Shown: positions 10,436 through 22,400 of the stretch, one piece after another
How positions within the stretch are numbered: the stretch's first letter is position 1
Layout of the letters: each line of letters begins with the position of its first letter
Assembly (NCBI RefSeq): GCF_000003605.2
Contig: NW_003116449.1
Span: forward strand, 399,435-423,264
Origin: Saccoglossus kowalevskii
Taxonomy: Eukaryota; Hemichordata; Enteropneusta; Harrimaniidae
Direction of reading: 5' to 3'
DNA length: 23,830 bases
Made by a program: the position numbers and the translations under genes
The notes under the pieces: model-generated
Databases searched by the model: none
The model's input: the letters and a program-made list of their open reading frames with translations, nothing else
What the model was told of the DNA's origin: nothing

Positions 10436-13400
10436 CTGTAATGAAAGTAAAATAAGTAATGATTTAATTCAACAAATGTTTCGTATTTTCGAATTATATT
10501 TGAATTCAAATCAAATACGTTTGCAATCAAACTAGACTAGGTTTTTTTTTTTTTTTTGCCGCTACGTGACTCGCTGTATAATGAAGTTGAGGGCAGTATA
10601 ACAAATACGAACAGTTTCTACCAATTATTGCGTTTCAATTGCTACTGCAGAATGACCACAGCGTGAAGTGCAAGTACAATGTAAAAATATTATAAGTATG
10701 AAGTCACCACACATCAAGCTGCTTTATACATTAATACAGCGTAACATTAATTCATTTGTATCACTCATACAAATAAAATGAGCTTACATATTGGAATCCG
10801 AACACAAAATTAAATTCATGTGTACTGTCCGCGCGAGGAATCGCGTTCATATAGAATAGTATCGTTGTTTATCTACAGCCGAGGACAACATAGCGTGTCG
10901 ATGTACGCAACAACGCGTGTCCGGAACGCATGATTCAATATAGTCATTGTGCCTTGTTGTACACTGTTACATGTAATTATGACGTAAATTACTGACCAAT
11001 ACGTCAAAAACAGTTCATGCAGACAAAGTAGAACCCACGGACCCGCATGTATGACAAGCGTATTGTAACGTGATCTCGCATGCGCCAGCGAGGCCTTAGC
11101 CGCTATCTCGAGTACGACTCTTTTGTTAAAGCGGGAGGGTCGTCACCTGCGCACGCGCGGGAATTGAGTCCCAAACGACGATAACAACACACGCTAAAAC
11201 GCAAATGCTCATTGGGAGACGCTTGTTTGTAAACAATGACAAGCTATGGCAATCTGACGCATGCGCAGGTGACGACTCCCCCGCTTTAAGTATAATGAAC
11301 TTTTGTGTGCCTGTAATTGAACAGTACTCCAGTAGTCACATATAATTGCCATAACAGCGGATAACGATAACGTGACCGTTTTTTTGCTTATGAACATACC
11401 TTGCATCCATCTTTTATGACAGTAGGAAGGTAATTGGAATCGTACGCAAACTCTTCCTCGTTAGCACCCATCAGCTTGACAGCTTTGTCATAGTTGTCAG
11501 ATGCTTGGTCGTACCAACCCACTGAGTGGTGGCATGTATATGTGAAATTCTGTTTAGCGGAAGCACTCAGTAGCCGTAGGAATGTCATCTGCACTACACC
11601 GACATTAGAGTAGCTAATCTGGAACAAAAGCAATAATAAACCACGTTGTAACAGTCTGATCCAGGGAAAATATGTTAGGTACTACCAACAACACATGCCC
11701 CCCAAATAATCACTGGATACACAGTACGCCACTAAACCACGTGGCGTGATTCAATGCATCATTTAATACTTCCAGGATTTAACAAATAACAAGCAGCCTC
11801 TCGACTGAACAAGTCATTATTAATGACACATACACATGTATTTAGGGGGAAATGTTATTAATCCCAAAAATAAACTGACGGACCAAAAGCTTAGTTAATA
11901 ATTAAGAGTGAATACATGGCTAGTCTAGTATGAACAGAAACTAGATCTATTAAATTACTCTTCCAAAATCGAAATGTATGGTCAGAAATTAAACAGGATA
12001 TGCTTTTCATGCATTTTTGTATCCAAACTGAATTTCTTTTGTTCGGGCTCATGTACAGAGATAGTATTATAGTCGAACAGCAATATTTCAGGCAGTCAGC
12101 CATCTTTGATCCGATCGTGAAATTTACATGGACATTTTTCTAACGTGTATAATTTGAAGAGAACAAATTGTCAACGATACAACAAGATGACTGACATTTG
12201 GTCATTTTGGATTTGAACACGAAACAAATCACAATGGACATTTATCTCAACATATATATTGTTTGTATCAAATTTGAACATAAATCGACAAATCCTGTCA
12301 AGTTTATGGTTTTCAGGGTGACAAAGTCGACAACCGTGCAAAAACATAATGATGTATACAAATACATGCTTACCAGATCTCCTTGTTTAAACTCACTGAA
12401 CCAATCTCCAGGGCGTGCCTTTCGATAACCTCTAGGAGTCACCTATTGAGCCAAAAAACACAACAAAACAAGCGTCAACATTGCAGAAATGGAAACCAGT
12501 TGCTTGGCAACTTGCATAGTTTCACAATTATGTGGGTTTGATTGACAAACTGTCTTCATTATTGGTAACAACATGTGTGCATTATACAGAGAATAATAAA
12601 GGTTCTGCTTTAAACAATGGAACACATACACGTCATAAGTGACGTAGCCTCTGCCAAAAATGGGATGGAAGTCCATGCAATTATTATTTGTATCTGCTAA
12701 AATAAATATTCTTCTTCACACACATATATTACAAAGCTTGAAACTCCTAGTGTCTTTCTCTATTGGTTAGTATTTGTTTTTTAATTGTATTGAATATAAT
12801 TACATTTCAACAAATATTGATTGATTGATTGATTGATTGTATATTTATATTTTGTTTTCATGTTTGTCGTGCATTTGAAGAACGCAATCAATCGATCACC
12901 CAATTATCCAATCAATTAATCGATCAATCAATCAATCAATCGACCACTCAATAAGTAATCAATCGACCACTCAATAAATCACACATACAGTTCGGCGATA
13001 GCTGAAAAGTGAAAAGCTTTTTTTTCGTGAAATATTTCGCAGGCATATCTAAGTGGAGTGAGAGTGGGTGAGAAATACAGTGAGCCGTAAGAACTAGCAA
13101 AAGTAGGAAACTAGGAACTGAAAACAAGAGAAAATACAGGCGAGTAATGAGTGCTTTTCTGAAGTAGAAACAAATAACAAAACCACATCCGGCAGGCATA
13201 GATTTCAGTTATAGATTTCATGTCGTATTGGCTGGTTATGTTGTTAGTTGGCAACATTACGAGTGTCAGTATGATGCGTGATATCATAAATCAAGTATTT
13301 AGAGATGTTTGTATTAGTTAATCAAATAGCATGACACATGAGTCGCATTGGACTTGGATTCGGTGATTTATAAGGTATATGATGTTTCAATCACCATGTG

Positions 13401-16400
13401 GTTATGTTACATGTGTTTGCAGGGTATAGGTGTTAATTGTTTAGTTTAAAATAATCATATGGCAATATGGTATTGGAAAAAACTATTTGGTTGTTGAAAT
13501 AAAAATAAAAGCATTCTCGAGTTGATTGGGTTGGTATATGTAAATGTTTGCGCTAGCTTGTCAGTGTTTTAGTACTAGGGTGTGCAGTATGAATGCAGAA
13601 GACGTAATTTGTTGTTGGTAGGAAGGGGGATTAATAAAGTTAGCGGAAATGAGAAATGACCAAAAGAAATCAGCTTAAAGTGTACTACCGAGGCGTTCAC
13701 ATCATCTAGTATGGATTCATCGAAGGAGCCTGCCACGAGCTGTAGATAAAAAGTTGACTGGTGGTAATATTCCAAATATAGATAAATAATAACAATAATA
13801 TTTAAAAATAAAAAAAAAACGAGATTTCAATCATTACTGAGAAGAGATGAAAAGAAAATGCAAAAAAAAGTGACATGAAGATGAGATGTAGACATGCAAA
13901 ATATTCTAGCATTCACTGACGGGTAATACTCGGAGACAGAGTAGAAGTAGACCACCGTATTTTACTGTAAAAGCGGTCATACGTGTGATTTAAGCGACCA
14001 CCCATAAAAAGATTTATTTTAACCCGGTAGACTGCCCATTAAAAGCACCTCAAACACATACGATTAAGACACACCATTTAGATGAAATGACATATTTAGT
14101 TTTTTCCTCATCACATTTTATTTTGTTTATTTTTATTCAATAGTTTTTTTTCTTTATCCATGTGGAAAATGAATTGTAATATCATACTATGTCACATGAT
14201 ATATGAACAGGTGTTTACTGATTCAGTATAACAAAGCTCAGTAGTCACGTGGTTCAAAACATAAAACATGTGATCAAACGCAGCGTAGACATATTTAAAT
14301 GCACAGATCCACCAAGCCGTTAACGAAATTGACAAGATTATAATTCATGAACTCTGCATGATAGCCAGCTTCCTCTCTATACGAGATGATATGCATAATA
14401 TATACATGTATTTGATGTTCATCGCGAAACATATCATTTAAACAGTGCGTTTTAAGGTGTGCGTTTCATCCTTAATCAGCGCCTCGTGCCGTGAGTTAAA
14501 TGCATAGAGCAGAGTCAATCTAGAAACAAATAACAAAAGAAACCAGTGACGTCAGCATCACACGTTAGATTAATAACTGTTCACACAGATTAAACCACAC
14601 AGAAGGAAGTAATCCGAAGAAGTACGTCAACGCTTTTCAGACTGTGATATTGACGTGAAGTATGGATCCCAGAAACTAAATCCCATCAATTCTTACCTTT
14701 CCAGTGCTCTCGTCAGGCTGTACGCAGGTTTCACCTCCTGCGGTGAAATTACAAAATACCTCAATAGCGTCTTTGCTGCACCCTTGATTAGGATCTATCC
14801 AGTACATGCCTGAAACGTATGTCATAGATAACTCGGTCAGTCATATTTACTGCAGCTTGTTCATTGTGTTCAATTTACTGCGTTCAAAACATTATAAGAT
14901 AATCACGATAGTACAAGTACATACGAGTTATATGACGAACACGAAGCACAGTGCCCTCGAAACTCGTCTTACTATTTCGGACATAAAGGACTACACGCTG
15001 TCCACTATTGCTTGGTAACAGGGCTCGCACGAGGATGTGCGCAATAATGGGCGAGATGCAGTTATCATGGAATGGGAAGTGCGCTGGCCTTTTTTTTAAT
15101 TATAATACCGCGAAACTTCGTTAACAAAAACGTACAGTGGTTGCTTGGAAAATTATTACTATTAAAAAATTATTTCGACATTATCACTATTGAAAGCAGA
15201 ATAGGTGGCGATGATTATTGCAAATGCCCCCAAAAGTGCAGGGTCTGATAAAGGCTTCGATTGGTATCTGAAAAGATTTCAAGAAGTGATACATATTAAA
15301 AATGTAGAAGTAGTCTTGTTACAATTAGCCCAAAGTTTTTGACTGTTTTGAAAGTTTCCGACTGTTGTTTTCACTCGTTGTGGTCACCAGGCGGTGAAAA
15401 TGCCCGGATGTTTGCTCCCGAGAATACCTGATTTAAAAATATTTGACAATTATAGTTGCATACTGTTGGAACAGTATGATTTGTTGCAATCAAATTGTGT
15501 TGAAAAAAGACGAACTAACTCAATACATACCATCTGGAAAGTCTTCGTGACACATGTAAAGATCTTTACACGTCCTCGCAGGGTTGAACCGCGTACCTAT
15601 TGGTCTTTTCATTTGTTCTATTTCAATCTTAAGTGCCTCCAATGATCCAAAGATTTCTTCCAATCCATCGGTGTACTCTGGAGGTAGATCGTTTTCGTCA
15701 CCTGCCGCCCTTCGTCGTCGTTCTGCCTCGTCCCTCATCATCTGCCTCGTAGCATCCAGTAATCCCATCTCCACCAGCTGTTGTAGATTCTAAGAGTACA
15801 AATGCAAATGACCCTTAATTAGCATAATTCCACAAGGTAGAAATATATTCTATACACATAGCGTTCATGTGAAGATCCTTAGGCACATCGATTCGCCCCA
15901 TTCGAAGAAAAGGTCATCTACGAGTTTGGGGTTCAATTACGTCAGCAGTTTCCTTGACTCGTTCACGGTCTCCTTCTCGACAATTCTAACAAATGAACCG
16001 AAAGCAACGACTTTTCGCATCGTTTCACTTCGTAAATATACTAGAGTGAAAGATAAATATTTTGAGAACGATTTTTTGCGATTATTGAAAGACTGGCTAG
16101 GGACGAGACAGAGGATTGTGTGACTTATCCGAACTAGAAATATTTCACAGCATCGAGTCGTGTAATCACATAAAAAGGAATATACTTACTTCTATTGTTG
16201 CTGGAGGACCCTACAATTGAAAAACAAAAAAATCAATCAATATTACGATCCCAAATTGTTAAAGAACGGGATATCAACGTGTTGCAATCATTTGTATGAA
16301 TGAATAAATAAAAGGTATTTAGAATGATACTAACCGGTGGTCCGGCAGGTCCCTGAAATAATAAAAAATATATATGTTACTTTACCATATGTAGATTTTT

Positions 16401-19400
16401 CGTCACGTGATGTTTGCAAATTATAGCAATGGACATCAAGTGTGGAAGGTCAGTTATATAACACAACATCAATATTGTTTATCTAAAAAATAATTAATAA
16501 ACAAACATACAAAGGCAAGTTACTATCACCACCAAAAGTACAAGTAATCGTCGCCATCAAATCTGACAGCGGTCAGCCCAAAGTACACACATATCTACTA
16601 GTGAAGATATTGGGCTTGCAGTTGTCTCAAGAAGCAGTTTCTAATAATTTTTCAACAATCATGGGATAAATATTCACTGAAATTGGGGAATAATTCCAAA
16701 TGAAAGTTTCATTTTTGAAAAGTTTGATGACGGATGGCGCATGGCGCAAGACAGACGATGGGAAATTAGTCATACCATAAGCCCATGGCAGTGGGCAGCG
16801 AATCTAACAATATACAATATAGAAACACGTAATGTATCCTAATACACTGTTAAACATAATCCAGTCTACAGTATTAAATCTCAACACAACGTACCTTCCA
16901 ATACGACATATGTAATTGAATTAACGAAATATTCAACAATAATACACCTATAAAACGTAATACAATGTAATTATCGTAACATGTATGTACAATTAGTTCT
17001 ACCACAAAAACTACAAAGATGGCAACGTAATTTACATATTAAATGCAATGCACTGTAACTCGCAATTCTTCTACCGAGTAGAATACACTGCAGCAATTGA
17101 AACATGCATGTGGATTACTTACAGTTAACCCTAGATCTCCTTTCGGACCTACGTCACCTTTGTCACCTTTGTCCCCAGTGCCGCCTTCAATACCCTACAA
17201 TGAATAACAGTACAATTATCGCAACCTACACTCAGATCAACCGTTGGTCTATTAAATAATGAATGACACAATAATCACAAATAGTTTCAAAGGTGTTAAA
17301 TGACTATATAATAACGACCACAATTTTGTAATTGTGTTTGGCAAAAAACGAACTATTAGTTGCGTTCACGCACAGCTTCTTAGCACGGGCTAAGAGGTCA
17401 AATTCCTTAGCCCGTGCTAAGAAAACGTGCGTGAACGCTTAGCACGGGCTAAGGAATGCTAAGTACGGGTTAAATCTGATCCGAATTTAAGACGCGGTCA
17501 AGACCTTAGCACGGGCTAACGAAGTATGCGCGAACGCTTAGCCCAGGGCTAAGCGCCCTCTGCGGCGACCTTTGGGTGTGAAAATTGTCCCATGTTCGTA
17601 TAACGACACTATACTATTCCACCAGTCATTACTCCGCGCTCACTTCCACACTAATCGGGTCACTGTAGTAGAGCGTACAGCAGCTCCAATCGTAGACAAA
17701 ATAAATTTGGTTCGCTGTCTACGACATGCATTAATAAAACGCTGTATTCTGTTACGCCCGTTGTATACTGTTTATGTGCATCCAAATAAGTGGTCCGTCT
17801 TCTCTCGCGTTCCTGTGCACGTCGCTTCAAAATTAGAACGAAACATGCCAACAGCAGAAATAGAACCTCGCGCGTGTCATCCATTTTTCGTTCGTAAATA
17901 GCGGCTTACCAAAGGTCAACGACTAATGGCACCCCTTAGCCCGTGCTAACGACTGGCCCTCCCTGTGCGTGGACGCAATTGGGTCTAGCCGAAATGCAAA
18001 TATGCTAGATAAGCCTAAATCAGCTTAAATCTTAGCCCGTACTTCGCGTAACGTGAACACAATGATTGTGATTTGATCACTATGGGTAATCACTATTTTG
18101 AAATTTGAATGACCATTTTTACCGCAGTAACAAATCATGCAGAATCGCCATGTACATAGACGTTTGACCTATTTGTATACGTAAAAGTAGATATGCACTC
18201 ACTGCAAAATACAAGATCTGTTTAAATTGTAACCCTATTATGTTATTATTTTACTTATCATCAACACATTCTTTGTTCAACTAATCAATATAGCATCATA
18301 TGATCCCAGCTATTTAACATTTTGATAGGCATCTTTTTCTAGAACTCAGTCTATTATACTATCAAATGAGTTTCTCTGAAACAAGTCTTACGATTAGCAC
18401 CAAAGTTGTTGCTAGCTGAACTAACTGTGAACCGCAAACACGGGAGTTCAGTGTATCTTTAAATAAGCCATGCACAAGGTGTTTAGGCAAGGTAACCTTA
18501 TCAACCATAGTTTATTTCAGTGACGGTGCGAGGCAGATACTTACCGGAAGACCTGGGGGACCATCAGGACCAAGTGGACCAGGTGGACCTGTGAGACCCT
18601 GTAAAATAAGATAAATATATATACGATGTGAGCATTCTGCCTAAAGAAATCACAAGTTTACGAATATTGATATCAAACAATGCATTCTTTGAAGAAGGAA
18701 TCATAAAGTGTGTTACTATGGCAATGCCAAATGGTGTGAAAATAACCAGGTTTGCATATGGTATGATTTTATGTAGCAAGAGTTCACTCACAGGTTCTCC
18801 TTTTGGTCCCATATCTCCTTCTTGCCCAACTTCACCACGACTTCCTTTTTCGCCAAGTGGTCCATTAGGACCAGTGAGTCCTATTGGGCCTTTGTCACCC
18901 TGTGAAGTTAGCATAGTTAGTATTCATAACACATGACCCAAATAATTATGTGTCACCACTGGGACTGAATCGAGTTTTTTCAAGAGTACTTCTCATCTTA
19001 CGCAATTTGCCGGGACCGTCTATCACCACAATCAACTACCGAAAGACGCCAATGTTCTGTATGTAACACGGCCTCACAGCAGAACATTAAAATAAAACAT
19101 ATATAGACTTGATTGACATTGAAGATATTTTGTGAACATAAACGACGAGCTGAATTATGAGTCAACATTGTACACATTACGTAACATTCATGTTAGTCGT
19201 TATAACTATTGATTAATGAGTAACACTTAATTGGCTGTTTCCTGGCCACGTGACATGGTGCACCAATCATAATTGGCAGATACAAGTAACTAGTAATGGT
19301 ACTTAGGCCCTTGGTTACCTGACACGGTGTTACATTATTGCAAATAGGGTGTATGTAAAACAATTAGTCTAAGACAGTTTTACAACTACGTCACTTAATC

Positions 19401-22400
19401 ACATGACTACAGTGCCGGAATTATTACCCACTGAAAGAAGATGGTAATTACTAGCCAACTGCGCCCTCCTTGCCGTTCGCAAGGAACGCCGGGAACCACC
19501 AAGCATACGTTGACGCATCTATCCGTTAGATGGCGCGCTTCCTACCTTGTTCCCTTTCACTCCCTGCTCTCCTTTATCGCCTTTATCTCCCGTCATTCCC
19601 TGAGCAAGACAAAATGAAAGGCAATTGGGTATGAATTCTCAATATTTTGAATTCTAGATAATATACATGCCATATATTCTTGATGTTGTTATTCGACGAT
19701 TATGATATGAATAAATGTATCGTTATGCTTACCATAGGCCCAGCTAAGCCTGGAAGTCCAGCTGGCCCTTCCCCACCTTGTGCACCCTATGACAGAAAGA
19801 TATGCATTAGCAAATAATAACAATTTGTAACATTATTATCAAAACAATTTCTATGTATGGGTTTACTAAACTTAGTATAACATATTAACATTCTACTAAC
19901 CTCGGGTCCAGGTGGTCCCCTTGGCCCATCAGCTCCAGTTGGTCCAGGTCGTCCCTGGAATGTAAAACAAACGCTTATTACACAGTGTTGTACGTTGCAA
20001 CAAACGAATTCAATCTGAGTCATAATTGAATAGTTCGTGTTAGAGATCCAAATACTGCGCCCTCTGAGAACTTTGATGTACACTGTTTATCATGATTGTG
20101 AACAATTTCACTGTATTACACGTAAACGCCACCGTTCCTAACTTTACTGTTTTGTGTAAACCTTAGAAATTACGTGTTTTCATATTTGGAACTTAAAGTC
20201 TGAGTCACGTGCGTACTCTCCCTACTGACAGCAATATGATTGTCTTTCCCCATTATTCATTGAGTTCTGATACCTTCTAAGTAGGAACAATTGTTATTTA
20301 CTGCTCAATCAAAACAGCCCTTGAACTATGACCATCCATGACAACGTGAATAGATATCTAAAATTGAAAACTACGTTTTTTGGATGCTTATGCGTATAAA
20401 GGATAAGAACCGTTTTTGAGTAGGGAGGAACATCAGAGCAACAACGAGTGAGTCGACATTGAGAGCTGCAGTCAAATGGTCTGTCAGCGAACAGTTCAAT
20501 CATACTTCTATGATAAAGTCATCACCCTAGACTCGTTTATAGTTAGTGATTAGATCAGTCATGGATTGGCTCTACTGTATATTAAGAATAAACGTATTAA
20601 GCGTTACATACTGAACTATTCACATTCCTTCCATATATATACCCTTACCGCCTGGTAACGATTCCTGTATGTACCTCTAGCCTGCCAACTTATGAAGCTA
20701 ATCTACGATTGCCGAGTTCCCTAAACTCGGTAGAAACCCCGACCACACAAGTACCTCGACGACATTTGGTGGGGAAGCTCCGATTACATTTGAAGCAATG
20801 TGCCATCAATTCGAAAGTTGAGTGTTCTGGTTGAAACTAAGATGTGGCGAAAAAAATTGACATACTCAGTCTTGTAACGAACTAAAACACGTAAAGATCG
20901 TGAAAATGGTCAGTTAACAATATATAGAAACACTACCAAAATCCGGTAAGAGGTGGACAACCCCCCCCCCCCCACCGCATAGAATACTTTTGAACGATCC
21001 TGTTTTTGAACGTCGCTAAAGATTAGTTTATTTTTAGTCACGTTACCATGTAGTAGATGGTATGGTTACAGGTGCACATTCCACAGACTGAAATGGGGGT
21101 AGACGAACGACGCCAAATTACAAACCAAACAAGAAATAGGAAGGTATGGATACGTTGATACTCACCATTGGTCCAGTTGCTCCCGGCATACCTTGCGGGC
21201 CCAGTTCTCCTTTATCGCCACGCTCACCCTTTGGACCCTGCTCTCCCTCCTGTCCATTGGTGCCAGGCGGACCCTAATTATGCACATAAATTATGAAATC
21301 ACATATCACATTGAATACCGAGGGGACGTATATATTTGTGATACTTCTAGTCATAATATCTGGGATGGAATCCAACTTTGAGCACCAGTGTCTGAAAAAG
21401 GGTCTGCTATTTCAGCATTAATTACTGAATTTATAAATAAACATTTCGAAAATCGCTAAAAAATAAATAAATTCAATTAGTAAACAGAATACAATAATAA
21501 TGACTTACAGGTGATCCCCTCGGACCAGGTGGACCAAGATCTCCTTGTGGACCCGGTGCACCCTATAAAAGAATTTATATTCAATTAACATATGTATACA
21601 AAACATTGAAGCAGTAAATTGACGTCACGGCGTCGCTAGGCAATATGTTTGTTGAAACAATGTGTTCTATGTTGCTCCAAGGTAATTCAGCAAACTTCTG
21701 AAAATATTCCGCGAAAGATGTCGCCATAACAATTATGGATATGAGACAAAAGGTAGTGCGCCGTATCGTCCATAAATGATTTGACTTGTGTCTTACTCGA
21801 TTGTACACATGTCATCTACTCAATCTGCAATCAATAAGGCCTTACCGTTTGACCTATTTCTCCCCTCTGTCCCCGCTCTCCTTTCGTACCATCTTTACCG
21901 GGTGGTCCTTGTACTCCTGATGAGCCTGGTGGTCCCGGTGGTCCCGATGGCCCCCTGTGACCTTTGGGACCTTCGTTTCCAGGTTCTCCTCTTGGGCCAT
22001 ACGCCCCAGGTTGACCTTGGGCTCCTTCATCTCCCTGGTTACCCTTTTCACCTATTGAACCCTTGAAAATAATTGTATTACCATAATTATCGAGAACATT
22101 ATATTCAAAAATTGTTATTTTAGAACAGTGTTACAGCAGAATATCATTTTTATGAATAATTTAGGATAACAAAAGTACTCCACCTTAACATTTCAGACCC
22201 AATAAAAAATTGGCTGGTATTCAATTAGTAAGCTTGACTCACGCTCACGCGTTTATTTGTTTGTCGCTCTCTCCAAACAATGCATTTAATATAATGGCAT
22301 ACTTTGACCAGCTACATACTGTTTAGCGTGTCTAATCTGAATCCAAATATAGGCACAACTTTAACATCTTGTGATTTAATTAATTCATGAATAAATATGA

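Larger units (their letters stand above)
12443..14696 (-). other. Longest C-propeptide intron, 2254 nt
   Basis: It holds inverted TTGA/TCAA microsatellites (12817-12979), a possible 51-nt cassette exon (13689-13739), and one isolated CTGTAAA-type end near 13965. The rest is featureless AT-rich DNA. Confidence 0.85.
17360..18062. mobile_element. Foldback DNA transposon remnant, possibly PIF/Harbinger-like
   Basis: The ends are inverted: TTGCGTTCACG at 17360 and its near complement CGTGAACACAA at 18052-18062, both followed inward by the CGGGCTAAG motif. That motif (cttagcacgggctaag or its complement) recurs about eight times, near 17379, 17406, 17438, 17459, 17505, 17537, 17935 and 18031. The GC-richer body carries a short minus-strand open frame (17660-17884). 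I found no clear target-site duplication. The inverted-repeat structure is solid. The superfamily is a guess. Confidence 0.75.
17195..18544 (-). other. Collagen intron, 1350 nt, host of foldback element
   Basis: About half of this intron is the inverted-repeat element at 17360-18062. The remainder is AT-rich and shows no exon. Confidence 0.9.

Noticed and set aside
13960-14000. TACTGTAAAAGCGGTC, similar to an end of the CTGTAA elements
   Set aside because: No matching inverted end was found nearby. It is a solo end or a chance match.
15869-16123. 84-codon plus-strand open frame in a collagen intron
   Set aside because: No domain, no splice or promoter support, and antisense to a well-defined intron.
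17572-17901. 109-codon plus-strand open frame
   Set aside because: It lies inside the foldback element, opposite the transposase-like frame, and shows no known motif. It is most likely a shadow.
18564-18914. Continuous minus-strand open frame crossing from one helix exon into the next
   Set aside because: The middle part (18599-18791) is an intron with clear GT-AG ends that happens to be open. It lacks Gly-X-Y.
19465-19490. Small stem ccttgc / gcaagg
   Set aside because: The stem is only 6 bp and has no further context.
20640-20675. Splice-site-like sequence on the minus strand (TACAG ... GCG/GTAAGG)
   Set aside because: The enclosed 16 nt is not a multiple of three and does not encode Gly-X-Y, so it would break the collagen frame.
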